Part shown: positions 1 through 7,939 of the stretch, piece after piece
Layout: each line of letters begins with the position of its first letter
Position numbering within the stretch: the first letter of the stretch is position 1
Source: Nocardia sp. alder85J
Lineage (GTDB): Bacteria; Actinomycetota; Actinomycetes; Mycobacteriales; Mycobacteriaceae
Assembly (NCBI RefSeq): GCF_020176955.2
Contig: NZ_JAIUCZ020000001.1
Location: forward strand, 496,001-560,000
Reading direction: 5' to 3'
Length of the DNA stretch: 64,000 nucleotides
Translations under genes and position numbers: made by a program
The notes under the pieces: generated by a model
The model's database searches: none
What the model was told of the DNA's origin: nothing
Seen by the model: only the letters and a program-made list of their open reading frames with translations

Positions 1-1
1 G

Positions 2-349
2 GAGACGTTCATCCCGACCGTGCAGCAGCGCGGCACCGCGATCATCGAGGCGCGCGGCGCCTCGTCGGCCGCCAGCGCCGCGGCCGCCGCCATCGACCAC
101 ATTCGCGACTGGACCCTCGGGTCCGCGCCCGGCGACTGGGTGTCGATGGCCGTGCCGTCGGACGGGTCCTACGGTGTGCCCGAGGGTTTGATCAGCTCGT
201 TCCCGGTCACCTGCGCGGCGGGGGAGTACACCGTCGTGCCCGGCCTGGACATCGGCGAGTTCTCCCGCGCTCGCATCGACGCCAGCGTCGCGGAACTGGA
301 GTCCGAGCGCGAGGCCGTCATCGGCCTGGGCTTCGCCAAGCGTTCCTGA
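2..349 (+). CDS. mdh: Malate dehydrogenase, C-terminal part
   Basis: NAD-dependent malate dehydrogenase of the TCA cycle, cytosolic. The frame is open from base 2, so only about the last 115 codons are here; the active-site region lies outside the window. The stretch [17 protein letters not shown] followed by a conserved W, and the [17 protein letters not shown] segment, are typical of the C-terminal half of actinobacterial Mdh. It ends in a TGA and is followed by a strong hairpin. The family call is firm; nothing can be said about its start or promoter. Confidence 0.88.
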   Translation, partial: ETFIPTVQQRGTAIIEARGASSAASAAAAAIDHIRDWTLGSAPGDWVSMAVPSDGSYGVPEGLISSFPVTCAAGEYTVVPGLDIGEFSRARIDASVAELESEREAVIGLGFAKRS

Positions 350-358
350 CCGGCAGTG

Positions 359-395
359 GCCCGCCCGGTTCGGCGACTGCGCGAGCCGGGCGGGC
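359..395. terminator. Bidirectional hairpin terminator
   Basis: A 14-bp stem (359-372 with 382-395, one G-T pair) and a 9-nt loop fill the gap between the convergent mdh and F420-type oxidoreductase genes. There is no U-tract, as is usual in high-GC actinobacteria. Position and stem length suggest termination in both directions. Confidence 0.7.
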
Positions 396-401
396 GGCGC
401 G

Positions 402-1271
402 TCAGCACGTGCCGATGACGGACTCGCCGTACCGCTCCAGATGGGCGATCTTCTTGGCCAGCGGTTCGGTGTCCGGACCGGCCACGTACGGATACCGGAA
501 CCCGACGATCACATCGGTGACGCCCTTGTCCTCCAGCCGCTTGATGCCGTCGGTCGTGTAGCCGTCCAGCGAGGCGACGTGGATCTCGAACGGCAGGGTG
601 CTCTCGCGCTCCGGCAGCAGTTCGGTGAGGCGCGCGAGCATGCGATCGAGATCGGCGGGATCGCCGCCGGCGTGCATCCAGCCGTCACCGAGCCGGGCCG
701 CACGGCGCAGCGCCGCATCGCTGTGGCCGCCGATCAGGATCGGCACCGGCTCCGTCGGGGCGGGCGTGATCTTGATCTTGGCGAAGTCGTAGAACTCGCC
801 GTGGTACTCGAAGTAGTCGCCGCTGCACAGCCCCCGCACCACCTCGATGCACTCGTCCATGCGCTTGCCGCGCTTGGCGAACGGCACCCCCATGATCTCG
901 AAATCCTCCGGCCACGGGCTGATGCCCACCCCCAGCCCGAACCGATTGCCGCTCAGATACGCCAGCGAGGCGGTCTGCTTCGCCACGAGCACCGGCGGCC
1001 GGATCGGCAGCTTGATCACGAACGGCGTGAACCGCAGCCGGGTCGTCGCGGCCGCGAGCGCGGCGGACAGCACGAACGCCTCGATGAACGGCTTCCCGTC
1101 GAGGAACTCCCGCGACCCGTCCGGCGTGTACGGATAGGTGGAATCCGACTCGGCCGGATAGGCGATGCTGTCGGCGATCGACATGCTGTGGAACCCGGCG
1201 GCCTCGGCGGCCTGAGCCAGCGGAATGTAGTGCGCGGGATCCGTCATCGCCTCCGCGTAGGTGAAGCGCAT
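402..1271 (-). CDS. LLM-class F420-dependent oxidoreductase
   Basis: A 289-aa luciferase-like monooxygenase fold protein, probably using coenzyme F420 or FMN to reduce or oxidise a lipid or xenobiotic substrate in the cytosol. The N-terminal A-E-A-AGF-S and IADS segments, the RFGLGVGISPW motif, and the PVPILIGGHSDAALRRAARLG segment are hallmarks of the TIM-barrel LLM family. The ATG start is preceded by a GAGAGGA ribosome binding site. A 20-bp palindrome resembling the KstR sterol-regulon box lies 27 nt upstream and overlaps the likely -10, so steroid or fatty-acid control is possible. The exact substrate cannot be read from sequence. Confidence 0.82.
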   Translation of the reverse strand: MRFTYAEAMTDPAHYIPLAQAAEAAGFHSMSIADSIAYPAESDSTYPYTPDGSREFLDGKPFIEAFVLSAALAAATTRLRFTPFVIKLPIRPPVLVAKQTASLAYLSGNRFGLGVGISPWPEDFEIMGVPFAKRGKRMDECIEVVRGLCSGDYFEYHGEFYDFAKIKITPAPTEPVPILIGGHSDAALRRAARLGDGWMHAGGDPADLDRMLARLTELLPERESTLPFEIHVASLDGYTTDGIKRLEDKGVTDVIVGFRYPYVAGPDTEPLAKKIAHLERYGESVIGTC

Positions 1272-1630
1272 CGGTGCAGTCCTCTCGAAATCGCGAAAAC
1301 TAGAACAGATTCTAGTTCTTCCCGCGATGCTAACCCCAGACCTCCCCCCTCGACATCATTTCCGCGACCGGGACGTGCGGAAGTATCGGCAGTCCACCCG
1401 GACGCGGGTCTGATCGAGAGCCTCGGAACGTGTACCAGTAACGTGGTGCCGAGCCGCCGCTCACCGGCCATCGCGACCGGGTTGTCCGTCCGGCTCGGGT
1501 GACAGACCGAAGGGGGGCCGCCGTGGGTTCAGCGTGCGCATTCGCTCGATGGCACTGTGGTGCCGAGGTCCGTGTGCCCGGGACGTGCCCGGTCGGATGG
1601 TTGCGCCGAGTCTCGTTGCCGCCCTGCGGT
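1272..1630. other. Intergenic region
   Basis: This 359-nt gap is the promoter side of the F420-type oxidoreductase and the 3' side of the large T7SS-associated gene, both on the minus strand. Apart from the palindrome at 1298-1317, I see no convincing gene, RNA or strong hairpin. Confidence 0.6.
1298..1317 (-). promoter_or_regulatory. KstR-like palindromic operator
   Basis: AACTAGAA and TTCTAGTT form perfect 8-bp arms around CAGA. The core TAGAACAGATTCTA (1301-1314) differs at one defined base from the KstR pattern TNNAACNNGTTNNA known from mycobacteria. It sits just upstream of the oxidoreductase start and overlaps a TAGTTT -10 candidate on the minus strand. Confidence 0.5.
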
Positions 1631-3271
1631 TTACAACCGATCGTTCTCGTATTCGTGGATGATCTCGTCCAGGTGGGTCTGGCCGATCACCTCGGGGGTG
1701 GTCTCGCCGAGTGAGCCGGTGAGGTCGGAGTTGCCGACGGCGCTCTGGTACGGCTGTACCGCTCGGGACTTCTCGTCCTCGTCGCTGCGCTGGGCGGCCG
1801 CTCCCGGCGCGCCGAGGAAACCGCTGCCGCCCATGCCCTGGCCGGGGGCGACGGGCGCGCCCGGCGTGAACGGGGCCGCGGGAAGGCCGGTGGCGGGGCG
1901 CATTCCGGGGACGGAACCGCCGGGGCCGGGGTGGGCACTGCCGTTGCCGCCGACGCCGCCGGTGCTGCCGTAGTAGCCGCCGGTGCCGCCGCCGTAGGAG
2001 CCGGGGTGTGCGCCGTTGTAGCCGTTGTAGCCCGCCGCCACGGTGGGGTCGCCGGCGCCGAGCCGGGAGCCGAGCGCGTCCTTGCCCAGGCCGACGGTGC
2101 GGGCATTGTCGCCGGAGAGGGCCTGGTGGGCGTCGTCCAGGATCGGCTGGCCGATGTTCTGGGCGGCCGCCTGGGCCGCGTCGGAGACGGTCTGGGCGTC
2201 GGCGCCGGTCAACTGTTGCACCACGCCGGCCAATTGGGCGGTGTAGCCGGACAATTCGCCGCGGGTGGCGTTGACGATCGACACCGCCTGGCCGAGTGAT
2301 TCGGTGGCCGTGGAGATCAGCGTGGCCTGGCCGGGCGGGGTGAGCACGACCGGCGCGAGCGCGGTGGCCTCGGCCGCGAAGGCCTGGGCCACGGCGGTGA
2401 GTTGCACGTTGCCGCGCTGGATCACACCGGCGGCCTGCTCGGTGAGCTGGGAGATGTCCAGGCCGCGCTGGCTTGCGTCCTGGCCCTGGGCCTGGGCCCG
2501 CTGACCGGCCTCCTGCGCGCTGCGCGCGGACTTGCCCTGCCAGACCTGGTCGACGGTCTTGAAGGCGCCCGCGCCGACCTGCATCGCGGCCTGGATGACC
2601 TGGGAGCCCTCGCTGAGGACGGTCGCGGGGTTCACCGCGCCGAGGACGCCGGTGCCGAAACCGCTGAGCAGGTCGAGGACCGGTTTGAGCAGTGCGTCGG
2701 CGCCGGGCACCGCGGCCAGGCCCAGCCCGTGCAGAAGCGTGCCGACCGGATCCGGGGGCAGTGCGGGTGCGACCGCCGGGGTGGCGGGTACGGCCGCGGG
2801 GGCGCCCGCGACGGCCTGATGTACCGCGCCCACGCCGGACGCGGTGTCGCCGGGCGCGCTCGGGGTCGTGGCCGCCGCCTGCTGCGCCTGCGCCGCCGTG
2901 TCGTGGGCGGCGGTGAGGACGGCCGGGGAGCCGCCGAGTCCCGCGGGTGTGACGCCGAGCAGGGGATCGCCGAGGCCGGTGTGCGCGCCGCCCAGCAGGG
3001 GATCGGTGAGGTCGGCGGGGTGCACCGCGCCGGGCGCGCCGCCGGGACCGGGGACGTGCCCCACGCCGAGCGCGCCGCCGTCCTCGTCGAATTCCTTGTG
3101 TGCCACCGTGAATGCGGGCGCTTCGACCGGCGGCAGGTCGTCGGGCCACTGCGGCAGCGCCAGGTCGAGCATCGGGGGCTGACTGCCGGGCGCGGTGACC
3201 GGTGGCGGGGCCGCGGCCGGTGCCGGGGCGCCTGCGGGGCCGATCACGCCGGTGTCGTATCCGGGACTCAT
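1631..3271 (-). CDS. Large Pro/Gly-rich T7SS-associated protein
   Basis: A 546-aa protein with no domain that I recognise with certainty. Residues 1-175 are Pro/Ala-rich, 175-375 are Ala/Gln-rich and probably helical with one W-x-G motif (W244-G246), 390-480 are Gly/Tyr/Pro-rich, and the last 60 residues are charged. The W-x-G between helices and the EspC-family gene 3 nt upstream suggest an EspA-like or PPE-like partner secreted by an ESX system. There is no signal peptide or membrane segment. The mycobacterial EspA-EspC pairing is the model; orthology is not shown. It could be a surface structural protein. Confidence 0.55.
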   Translation of the reverse strand: MSPGYDTGVIGPAGAPAPAAAPPPVTAPGSQPPMLDLALPQWPDDLPPVEAPAFTVAHKEFDEDGGALGVGHVPGPGGAPGAVHPADLTDPLLGGAHTGLGDPLLGVTPAGLGGSPAVLTAAHDTAAQAQQAAATTPSAPGDTASGVGAVHQAVAGAPAAVPATPAVAPALPPDPVGTLLHGLGLAAVPGADALLKPVLDLLSGFGTGVLGAVNPATVLSEGSQVIQAAMQVGAGAFKTVDQVWQGKSARSAQEAGQRAQAQGQDASQRGLDISQLTEQAAGVIQRGNVQLTAVAQAFAAEATALAPVVLTPPGQATLISTATESLGQAVSIVNATRGELSGYTAQLAGVVQQLTGADAQTVSDAAQAAAQNIGQPILDDAHQALSGDNARTVGLGKDALGSRLGAGDPTVAAGYNGYNGAHPGSYGGGTGGYYGSTGGVGGNGSAHPGPGGSVPGMRPATGLPAAPFTPGAPVAPGQGMGGSGFLGAPGAAAQRSDEDEKSRAVQPYQSAVGNSDLTGSLGETTPEVIGQTHLDEIIHEYENDRL

Positions 3272-3274
3272 GGT

Positions 3275-3598
3275 TCAGCCTCCGATCTGCTGCCCGAGGG
3301 CGCCGAGGGTGTCGGCGAGCGAGCCGTCCGCGTCGTCGAAGGTGGCCGCGGTGCCGAACGCCGCCCGGCCGATGTGGTCGACCTTGGCCGACAGATCGTT
3401 CACGTCGCGCGCGTGCAGCACCTGCGCGGCGGCGAACATGGCGAGATAGTCGGCGCCGATCAGGCCGAAGACGGGGGTCATGGCGACCACGTGCTGGGTG
3501 GTGTCGTAATTCGCCGTGCCCGCGATATCCGCGGCCACGCCCTGATTGGTGGCGGCGAATTCGCGCACCGCCGCGGTCTCCACCGAGAGATCGGCCAT
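3275..3598 (-). CDS. EspC-like type VII secretion target
   Basis: A 107-aa protein starting MADLSVETAAVREFA, resembling the EspC/DUF2580 family of ESX-secreted proteins: a short helical protein with a conserved N-terminal sequence, then an AGADYLAMF-like segment and an alternating helical tail. I chose the ATG at 3598 because GGGGG lies 7 nt upstream; an in-frame ATG 15 nt earlier is possible. The next gene follows after 3 nt, so the two are almost certainly co-transcribed and may be co-secreted. The ESX machinery itself is not in this window. Confidence 0.65.
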   Translation of the reverse strand: MADLSVETAAVREFAATNQGVAADIAGTANYDTTQHVVAMTPVFGLIGADYLAMFAAAQVLHARDVNDLSAKVDHIGRAAFGTAATFDDADGSLADTLGALGQQIGG

Positions 3599-3625
3599 CG
3601 GTGTGCCCCCCATCTGTGCTCGGTC

Positions 3626-3652
3626 TCGAACATCTCGAACGCTTCGAACATT
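3626..3652. repeat. Three 9-bp direct repeats (TCGAAC-N3)
   Basis: TCGAAC occurs at 3626, 3635 and 3644, an exact 9-bp period, just upstream of the EspC-like gene on its promoter side. The 9-bp period is nearly one helical turn, so stacked protein binding is possible; a short upstream coding extension could also give it. Confidence 0.5.
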
Positions 3653-3794
3653 GTCCGCCCGGCTGCCGGGAATCGCGAGCGAAACCGCGGACAACCCGGA
3701 CCGGGCTTGCGGTACTTCGGGTGTGGCCTGGGCCTCAATATAGCCGACGGGCCGGACAGGTTTCGACCCCCGAAGCGCCGGTGGGAGGCTGAAT

Positions 3795-3825
3795 TAGAAC
3801 TTGTTGCAATTTAGAACAAGTTCTA
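3795..3825 (+). promoter_or_regulatory. Tandem KstR-type operators
   Basis: TAGAACTTGTTGCA (3795-3808) and TAGAACAAGTTCTA (3812-3825) both fit TNNAACNNGTTNNA, and the second is a perfect palindrome. Their centres are 17 bp apart. The second overlaps the -10 candidate TATATT (3824-3829), with the ATG 9 nt further on, an arrangement typical of repression by the TetR-family sterol regulator KstR. Confidence 0.75.
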
Positions 3826-3838
3826 TATTCTCGTTTCC

Positions 3839-4828
3839 ATGAAGGTCGCAGTCACCGGCGCAGCCGGATTCCTGGGCACGAACCTGCTCCACCGGCTGGT
3901 GGAGGGCGGTCACGAGGTGACCGCCATCGACCGGGTCCGGCCCACCGGCACCGTGGACCCCGACATCGAGTGGGTCGAGGGCAGCGTGCTGGACCCGGAG
4001 TCGATGCGCGCGGCGCTGGCCGGCGCCGAGGTGGTGTACCACCTGGTCGCCGTGATCACCCTCGCGCACCGCCACGACCTGGCCTGGCGGGTGAACACCG
4101 AGGGGGTGCGGGTGGTCGCGGAGGCCGCGCGCGACGTGGGGGTGCGCCGCTTCGTGCACACCAGCTCGATCCACTCGTTCGACCAGTACACCTGCGGCGG
4201 CCGCATCGACGAGCACTCGGCGCGCTCGACCGACCCGAGCCTACCGGTGTACGACCGGTCCAAGTGGCAGGGCGAGATCGAGCTGCGCGCGGTGATCGAG
4301 ACCGGGCTGGACGCGGTGATCTGCAATCCGACCGGCGTGTACGGGCCGATCGACCACACCGGCTCGCGGATCAACACCACGCTGCGCGACGCGTCCCGCG
4401 GCCTGACGCCGGTGATGATCGGCGGCGGCTTCGACCTGGTCGACGTCCGCGACGTGGCCACCGGCCTGATGCTGGCCGCGGAGCGCGGCCGCACCGGCGA
4501 GAACTACCTGCTGCCCGGCGCGATGGTCTCGATGCTGGAGCTCACCCGGCTCGCGGCGGCCGGCAACGGCAGGCGCGGCCCGGCGTTCGCCATTCCGCCG
4601 AAGGTCATCTCGGCGGCGATGCCGGTGCTGGAACCGATCGGCAAGCTGTTCGGCAGCGATCGGGTGTCGCGGGCGGCGATGGGCGCGCTGCTGGCGGCCC
4701 CCGAGGTGGACGGCGCCAAGGCCCGCGCCGAACTGGGCTACCGGCCCCGTCCGACCGCCGACACCGTCCGCGATCTGATCGCGTTCTACAACGGCGATCT
4801 CGCGGCGCCGGCGGGTGCGAGTGCTTGA
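3839..4828 (+). CDS. NAD-dependent epimerase / 3-beta-HSD-like dehydrogenase
   Basis: A 329-aa extended short-chain dehydrogenase. It has the TGAAGFLG nucleotide-binding motif at residues 6-13, a catalytic Ser at 109-110 (HTSS) and the Y138-x3-K142 pair (YDRSK). The family includes 3-beta-hydroxysteroid dehydrogenases, dihydroflavonol reductases and sugar epimerases. Two KstR-type boxes over the promoter favour a role in steroid or cholesterol catabolism rather than sugar metabolism. The gene is monocistronic or reads into the radical SAM gene 31 nt downstream, though that gene has its own control site. Reaction and substrate are inferred. Confidence 0.8.
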   Translation: MKVAVTGAAGFLGTNLLHRLVEGGHEVTAIDRVRPTGTVDPDIEWVEGSVLDPESMRAALAGAEVVYHLVAVITLAHRHDLAWRVNTEGVRVVAEAARDVGVRRFVHTSSIHSFDQYTCGGRIDEHSARSTDPSLPVYDRSKWQGEIELRAVIETGLDAVICNPTGVYGPIDHTGSRINTTLRDASRGLTPVMIGGGFDLVDVRDVATGLMLAAERGRTGENYLLPGAMVSMLELTRLAAAGNGRRGPAFAIPPKVISAAMPVLEPIGKLFGSDRVSRAAMGALLAAPEVDGAKARAELGYRPRPTADTVRDLIAFYNGDLAAPAGASA

Positions 4829-4835
4829 CAGGTTT

Positions 4836-4851
4836 TAGAACACCTGTTCGA
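4836..4851 (+). promoter_or_regulatory. LexA SOS box
   Basis: TAGAACACCTGTTCGA matches the mycobacterial SOS box TCGAACN4GTTCGA at 11 of 12 defined positions. It ends 8 nt before the ATG of the Rv2578c-like gene. From memory, Rv2578c belongs to the M. tuberculosis LexA regulon, which agrees. Confidence 0.8.
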
Positions 4852-4859
4852 ATGGTCGA

Positions 4860-5879
4860 ATGCGGTGGCAGCGGCAGTCTCCGAGCGCCGACGAGGGCGC
4901 GCTGCCCGGCCTGGAGCGGGCCGGGCTGGTGCGCAGCGTGCGCACACCGGAGTTCGAGGGCGTCACCTTCCACGAGGTGTTGTGCAAGAGCGCGCTGAAC
5001 AAGGTGCCGCCGAGTTCGGGGTTGCCGTTCACCTGGACGATCAACACCATGCGCGGCTGTTCGCACGCCTGCACCTACTGTTTCGCGCGCGGTACGCACG
5101 AATATCTGGATCTGGACGCGGGCCGCGATTTCGACTCCCAGATCGTGGTGAAGACCAATGTCGGCGCGGTGCTGCGGCGCGAGCTGGCGCGGCGCTCCTG
5201 GCAGCGGGAGCCGGTCGCGCTGGGCACCAACACCGACCCGTACCAGCGGGCCGAGGGCCGATATCGGCTGATGCCCGGCATCATCACGGCACTGGCCGAA
5301 TCCGGCACCCCCTTCTCCATTCTCACCAAGGGCACGCTGCTGCGCCGCGATCTGCCACTGCTGCGCGCCGCCGCGGCGCAGGTGCCGGTGCAGGTCGCGG
5401 TATCGATCGCGATCCTCGATCCCGCCTTGCACGGCAGCCTGGAATCCGGCACGCCGAGTCCGCGGGCCCGGCTGGAGCTGGTGCGGGCGCTGGCCGAGGC
5501 CGGCTTCGCGGTGAATGTCATGGCGGCCCCGATCGTTCCGTACCTCACCGACGGCACCGCGCACCTGGACGAATTGTTCGGCGCCATCGCCGAAGCCGGA
5601 GCGGCGAGCGCCGTGGCGTTCCCGATGCATCTGCGGGGCAGTACCCGAGGCTGGTTCCTGGCCTGGCTGTCGAGCCACCACCCGGCATTACTGCGGCGTT
5701 ATCGTCAGCTGTACGGTCGTGGGGCGTACGTCACACCGGAGTACTCCGCGTGGCTGCGGGACCGACTCGACCCGTTGCTGGACCAGCACGCGCTACGGCC
5801 CACGCGCCCAGTGGAATCCGGAGCACGACCGGCGCCGGTGGCGCACGGTGAATTGCAATTGTCGTTATTCGCAGTGTGA
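4860..5879 (+). CDS. Radical SAM protein, Rv2578c type
   Basis: A 339-aa radical SAM enzyme of the spore photoproduct lyase-like class. Cys67, Cys71 and Cys74 (CSHACTYC) should bind a 4Fe-4S cluster that cleaves S-adenosylmethionine. The segments LCKSALNKVP, LGTNTDPYQRAEGRY and FSILTKGTLL closely match M. tuberculosis Rv2578c. The start MRW is set by that match and lies 8 nt after a LexA box, so the gene is probably DNA-damage inducible and may be translated from a very short leader. A DNA-repair role is plausible from regulation and family, but the substrate is unknown. Confidence 0.85.
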   Translation: MRWQRQSPSADEGALPGLERAGLVRSVRTPEFEGVTFHEVLCKSALNKVPPSSGLPFTWTINTMRGCSHACTYCFARGTHEYLDLDAGRDFDSQIVVKTNVGAVLRRELARRSWQREPVALGTNTDPYQRAEGRYRLMPGIITALAESGTPFSILTKGTLLRRDLPLLRAAAAQVPVQVAVSIAILDPALHGSLESGTPSPRARLELVRALAEAGFAVNVMAAPIVPYLTDGTAHLDELFGAIAEAGAASAVAFPMHLRGSTRGWFLAWLSSHHPALLRRYRQLYGRGAYVTPEYSAWLRDRLDPLLDQHALRPTRPVESGARPAPVAHGELQLSLFAV

Positions 5880-5998
5880 ATCGCGTCGGACCGTGTGCAA
5901 CCCGGGTGTGTCCCGGTGTCGGCGGGGTAACTTGGCGTGTGGTACCGCAAACCAGGCGAGTGGCCGGCACGGAGCAGACCGGCAGTGAGGAGAGCGGC

Positions 5999-7939
5999 AT
6001 GGCCGACACCGGCAGGACCGGCGGCAGCGAGAAGCTGGAACAGGTCGTCATCCGGTTCGCCGGCGACTCCGGCGACGGCATGCAGCTGACCGGTGACCGG
6101 TTCACGCACGAGGCGGCCGCTTTCGGCAACGACCTTGCCACCCAGCCGAACTTCCCGGCCGAGATCCGCGCGCCCCAGGGCACGCTGCCCGGCGTCTCGT
6201 CGTTCCAGATCCAGATCGCCGACTACGACATCCTCACCGCGGGTGATCAGCCCGATGTGCTGGTGGCGATGAATCCGGCTGCGCTGAAGGCGAATATCGA
6301 GGATCTGGTCCGCGGCGCCACGATCATCGTCAACACCGACGAGTTCACCAAGCGCGCGGTGGCCAAGGTCGGCTACGCCGCCGATCCGCTCACCGACGGC
6401 ACCCTGGCCGATTTCGTCGTGCACCAGGTGCCGATGACCTCGCTGACGCTGGGCGCCACCGAATCCACCGGCGTCGGCAAGAAGGACGGCCAGCGCGCGA
6501 AGAACATGTTCGCACTGGGGCTGCTGTCCTGGATGTACGGGCGGCCCATCGGCGGCACCGAGCAGTTCATGCGCGAGAAGTTCGCGGCCAAGCCGGCTAT
6601 CGCGGAGGCCAACATCCTGGCGTTCCGCGCGGGCTGGAACTACGGCGAGACCACCGAGGCGTTCGCCACCACCTACGAGATCGCGCCCGCCGCGCTGCCG
6701 CCGGGCACCTATCGGCAGATCACCGGCAACACCGCACTGGCCTACGGCCTGGTCACCGCCGGGCAGCTGTCCGGACTGCCGGTGTTCCTGGGCACGTATC
6801 CGATCACGCCCGCCTCGGACATCCTGCACGAACTGAGCAAGCACAAGAACTTCGGCGTCACCACCTTCCAGGCCGAGGACGAGATCGCCGGCATCGGCGC
6901 CGCGCTGGGTGCCGCGCTGGGCGGGGCCCTCGGCGTCACCAGCACCTCCGGTCCCGGCCTGGCGCTCAAGAGCGAGACCATCGGCCTGGCAGTGATGACC
7001 GAACTGCCGCTGGTCGTGGTCGACGTGCAGCGCGGCGGTCCGTCCACCGGCCTGCCCACCAAGACCGAGCAGGCCGATCTGCTCCAGGCTCTCTACGGGC
7101 GCAACGGTGAGTCGCCGGTGGCCGTGGTGGCGCCGCGCTCGCCCGCGGACTGCTTCGCCGCCGCGGTGGAGGCGGCCCGGATCGCGCTGGTCTACCGCAC
7201 GCCGGTGCTGCTGCTGTCCGACGGCAGCATCGCCAACGGTTCGGAGCCGTGGGCGATTCCGTCCGTCGCCGACCTGCCGCGGATCGACCCGGGCTTCGAA
7301 CCCGAGCCGGGCGAGGCCGTCGAATTCCAGCCCTATGCGCGCGATCCGGAGACGCTGGCCCGGCCGCTGGCCGTGCCCGGCACCAAGGGTCTCGCCCACC
7401 GCATCGGCGGCCTGGAGAAGGCCGACGGCAGCGGCAACATCTCCTACGATCCGGCCAATCACGAGCTCATGGTCCGGCTGCGGCAGGCCAAGATCGACGG
7501 CATCACCGTGCCCGACCTCGAGGTCGACGATCCGTCCGGCCGCGCCGAGTTGCTGATCATCGGCTGGGGCAGCTCCTACGGGCCGATCGGCGAGGCGTGC
7601 CGCCGGGCGCGCCGCCGCGGCGTCCCGGTCGCGCAGGCGCATCTGCGGCACCTGAATCCGTTGCCGGCCAACACCGGTGAGGTGCTGCGGCGGTACCGCA
7701 CGGTGGTCGCGCCGGAGATGAACAACGGCCAGCTGTCGATGTTGTTGCGCGCGCGCTATCTGGTCGACGTGCAACCATGGACCAAGGTCGCGGGCACCGC
7801 CTTCTCGGCGCAGGAACTCGTCGGCGTCATCGATGCCGCGCTCGACGGCTCCGTCACCGAACTGGAACAAGGCAAGTCGTTCGCCGCGCGGGCCCGGGCA
7901 ACCTATCGCTCCACCGTGCCACAGACAGGGGGCAACTGA
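5999..7939 (+). CDS. korA: 2-oxoglutarate oxidoreductase, alpha subunit (KorA)
   Basis: Subunit of the CoA-acylating 2-oxoglutarate:ferredoxin oxidoreductase, an alternative to the 2-oxoglutarate dehydrogenase complex in the TCA cycle. The 646-aa protein is a fusion: a gamma-type domain (about residues 15-190, FAGDSGDGMQLTGDRF) and an alpha pyrimidine/pyrophosphate-binding region (from about 225, GTYPITPASDILHELSKH). I chose the ATG at 5999 because GAGGAG lies about 7 nt upstream; the longer frame adds a compositionally poor N-terminus. The stop shares one base with the korB start. It corresponds to Rv2455c of the oxygen-tolerant mycobacterial KorAB. Confidence 0.93.
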   Translation: MADTGRTGGSEKLEQVVIRFAGDSGDGMQLTGDRFTHEAAAFGNDLATQPNFPAEIRAPQGTLPGVSSFQIQIADYDILTAGDQPDVLVAMNPAALKANIEDLVRGATIIVNTDEFTKRAVAKVGYAADPLTDGTLADFVVHQVPMTSLTLGATESTGVGKKDGQRAKNMFALGLLSWMYGRPIGGTEQFMREKFAAKPAIAEANILAFRAGWNYGETTEAFATTYEIAPAALPPGTYRQITGNTALAYGLVTAGQLSGLPVFLGTYPITPASDILHELSKHKNFGVTTFQAEDEIAGIGAALGAALGGALGVTSTSGPGLALKSETIGLAVMTELPLVVVDVQRGGPSTGLPTKTEQADLLQALYGRNGESPVAVVAPRSPADCFAAAVEAARIALVYRTPVLLLSDGSIANGSEPWAIPSVADLPRIDPGFEPEPGEAVEFQPYARDPETLARPLAVPGTKGLAHRIGGLEKADGSGNISYDPANHELMVRLRQAKIDGITVPDLEVDDPSGRAELLIIGWGSSYGPIGEACRRARRRGVPVAQAHLRHLNPLPANTGEVLRRYRTVVAPEMNNGQLSMLLRARYLVDVQPWTKVAGTAFSAQELVGVIDAALDGSVTELEQGKSFAARARATYRSTVPQTGGN

